From contig JAQGMN010000232.1 of the NCBI GenBank assembly GCA_028292345.1, forward strand, positions 1 to 14,499: a DNA stretch of 14,499 nt, given 5' to 3'. This DNA comes from Polaromonas sp. Lineage in GTDB: Bacteria; Pseudomonadota; Gammaproteobacteria; Burkholderiales; Burkholderiaceae_C. The notes below the pieces were generated by a model. It made no database searches, was not told the DNA's origin, and saw only the letters and a list, made by a program, of their open reading frames with translations. This document shows, in pieces, positions 13,109 through 14,499 of this stretch. Position numbers and translations under genes: made by a program. The first letter of the stretch is position 1. Each line of letters starts with the position of its first letter.

Positions 13109-14499
13109 ATGTCCACCAGCTATCAACCCTACGCCCCCGAGCAGGACCTTCTGCTGCCGCAATCGCTGCAGGAGTGGTTGCCTGCCGGTCACCTGGCGCA
13201 CTACATCAACGACACGATCGACGCGCTGGACCTGAGCGCGTTTTTCAAGCGGTATGAAGGCGCAGGTTCGCGCAACCAGCCGTTTCATCCGGCCATGATG
13301 GTCAAGGTCCTGGTCTACGGCTACGCCACGGGCGTGTTCTCCTCACGCAAGATGGCGCGCAAGCTGCATGAAGATGTGGCGTTCCGGGTGCTCGCGGCAG
13401 GCAACTTTCCAAAGCACCGCACGCTGTGCGACTTTCGCGCCCTGCACCTGAAAGAGCTGGCCGCATTGTTCGTACAAGTCGTGCAACTCGCTGGCGAATG
13501 TGGACTGGTCAAACTGGGCACAATTGCCGTGGACGGCACCAAATTGCGCGCCAACGCCAGCCAAGCACAAGGCGATGAGCTACGAGCGCATGCAGGTGCG
13601 CGAGGTCGAACTCAAGACGCAGATTGATGACTTGCTCGCGCGTGCTGCGCGCGCCGATGTCGCCGAGGCAAATGAGCCTGAGCTGGACATTCCCGCCGAG
13701 ATTGCGCGCCGCACACAGCGTGTCGAGGCCATCGAGGCAGCCAAGCTGCGCCTGCAAGCGCGTCAGCGCGAGGCCGACCTCGAACGTGGGCGCCAGCCCG
13801 ATGACGATGAGCCCCCGGCGCCGGGCCAGCTGGCGAAGCCCGGCAAAGCCGGCCGGGCGTTCAAACGCGCCTTTGGCGAGCCCGCGCCCAAGGCCCAGGA
13901 CAACTTCACCGATCCGGACTCGCGCATCATGAAGACCAGCACGGGCTTCGAGCAGTGCTTCAACGCCCAGACGGCCGTGGACAGCCACAGGCAGATCATC
14001 GTGGCGGCCGAACTCACACAATGCGCAGTCGACAGCGCAGAGTTGCCCGACATGCTCGACGCTGTCAGGCGCAACACCGGGCAAGACGCGGCCAGTGCAG
14101 TGGCTGACGCGGGCTACCGCAGCGAGGCGGTGCTGGCACAGTTGAGCACGTCCCCCACCGACGTGATCGTGGCCCTCGGGCGCGAGGGCAAGAAGCAAGC
14201 CTTGATCAACGCTCAAAAGCTGCCCCATACGGCGGCGATGGCCGCCAAGCTCGACAGTCCCGAGGGTCGTGCCAGGTACCGTAGGCGCAAGGCCATCGTC
14301 GAGCCACCCAACGCCTGGATCAAGCAGGTCATGGGGTTCAGGCAGTTCAGCTTCAGGGGCGTGGACAAGGTACGCAGCGAGTTCAAGCTCGTCTGCGCAG
14401 CGCTCAACTTGCGGCGCATGGCAACGATGATGGCCTGACGAAGCTCGAAAGACCTTGTACAGACTTGCGATCAACCCAATTCACGCATCCCGGGACACT
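13010..14499 (+). mobile_element. IS1182-family insertion sequence (ends not resolved)
   Basis: The transposase pseudogene and its flanks represent most of an IS1182-type element, usually about 1.5-1.9 kb. I compared the 60 bases after the transposase stop with the region to its left and found no convincing inverted match. The right end may therefore lie outside the window and the left coordinate is approximate. No target-site duplication can be given. Confidence 0.5.
13109..14438 (+). pseudogene. IS1182-family transposase, broken by a one-base frameshift
   Basis: Together the two frames encode about 442 residues of a DDE transposase of the IS1182 family. Frame one (13109-13561) begins MSTSYQPYAPEQDLLLPQSL, includes the HxAMMVKVLVYGYATGVFSSRK region, and has the first catalytic Asp in TIAVDGTKLRANAS. 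Frame two (13563-14438) continues KHKAMSYERMQVREVEL, then a charged coiled-coil-like insert, the second Asp in AVADAGYRSEA, and the Glu in EPPNAWIKQVMGFRQFSFRG. An extra C at 13561-13562 shifts the frame between S and K; without it the protein would be continuous. Frame one reads out to a stop near 13627. Start codons at 13094 or 13109 lack a good ribosome site. The catalytic residues themselves are intact, so decay is recent, or this is a sequencing error. Confidence 0.9.

Noticed and set aside
13555..13575. Programmed translational frameshift in the transposase
   Set aside because: No slippery heptamer or A-run, a +1 shift would be required, and I know of no such mechanism in IS1182 elements.
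13509..14474. 321-codon minus-strand open frame opposite the transposase
   Set aside because: It spans the transposase antisense with shadow-like composition and no recognisable domain.
13010..14499. Terminal inverted repeats of the IS1182 element
   Set aside because: Comparison of the last 60 bases with the left flank gave no match longer than a few bases; the right end probably lies outside the window.

Overview
The window reads as a chromosomal accessory region of a betaproteobacterium in the Burkholderiales, probably Comamonadaceae-like (Polaromonas/Rhodoferax type). This is an inference from four things: a TctC/Bug solute-binding protein, two divergent LysR/operon pairs, an EpsA-type regulator (a family tied to XrtB/PEP-CTERM exopolysaccharide loci), and an IS1182-type transposase. 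Base composition is GC-rich in most genes and clearly AT-richer by eye around 3,900-4,020, 4,920-5,400 and 10,650-13,090.

Region 1 (1-4,921) is a carboxylate-metabolism operon on the minus strand with a divergent LysR regulator. Transcription starts near 3,900 and runs sdhB, sdhD, sdhC, a periplasmic tripartite tricarboxylate (Bug/TctC) binding protein, then the alpha and beta subunits of a class I [4Fe-4S] hydro-lyase of the fumarase/tartrate dehydratase family. The beta subunit runs off the left edge. The three sdh genes overlap by four bases each, and the last genes are spaced 71, 17 and 11 nt apart. No flavoprotein (SdhA/FrdA) is visible. The likely theme is uptake of a C4- or C5-dicarboxylate, its hydration/dehydration, and oxidation of a succinate-like intermediate into the quinone pool. 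A clean T-N11-A dyad (3938-3954) sits between the regulator and the operon.

Region 2 (4,922-6,242) is a small acquired patch. It has AT-rich non-coding DNA, one copy of a diverged repeat that recurs at 11,525, a vapBC toxin-antitoxin operon with a recognisable promoter and operator, and the decayed 3' end of an IS3-family transposase.

Region 3 (6,243-11,310) holds stand-alone metabolic genes. They are a zinc-type alcohol dehydrogenase/quinone oxidoreductase, an enolase-superfamily (mandelate racemase-like) enzyme followed by an orphan TRAP DctP binding protein (both minus strand), a divergent LysR regulator, and an RNA 2',3'-cyclic phosphodiesterase (ThpR). The enolase-superfamily enzyme, DctP and LysR look like a small sugar-acid/hydroxy-acid catabolic unit.

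Region 4 (11,311-14,499) has about 650 bp of unexplained non-coding sequence, the LuxR-type regulator gene epsA, a palindrome-rich upstream region, and an IS1182-family transposase broken by a single-base frameshift. The exopolysaccharide genes expected near epsA are not in the window.

I found no rRNA, tRNA or CRISPR array. Nothing here is clearly a new system. The best leads are the flavoprotein-less sdhBDC-Bug-hydratase operon with its divergent beta subunit, the 53-bp repeat, and the 20-bp palindrome upstream of epsA.
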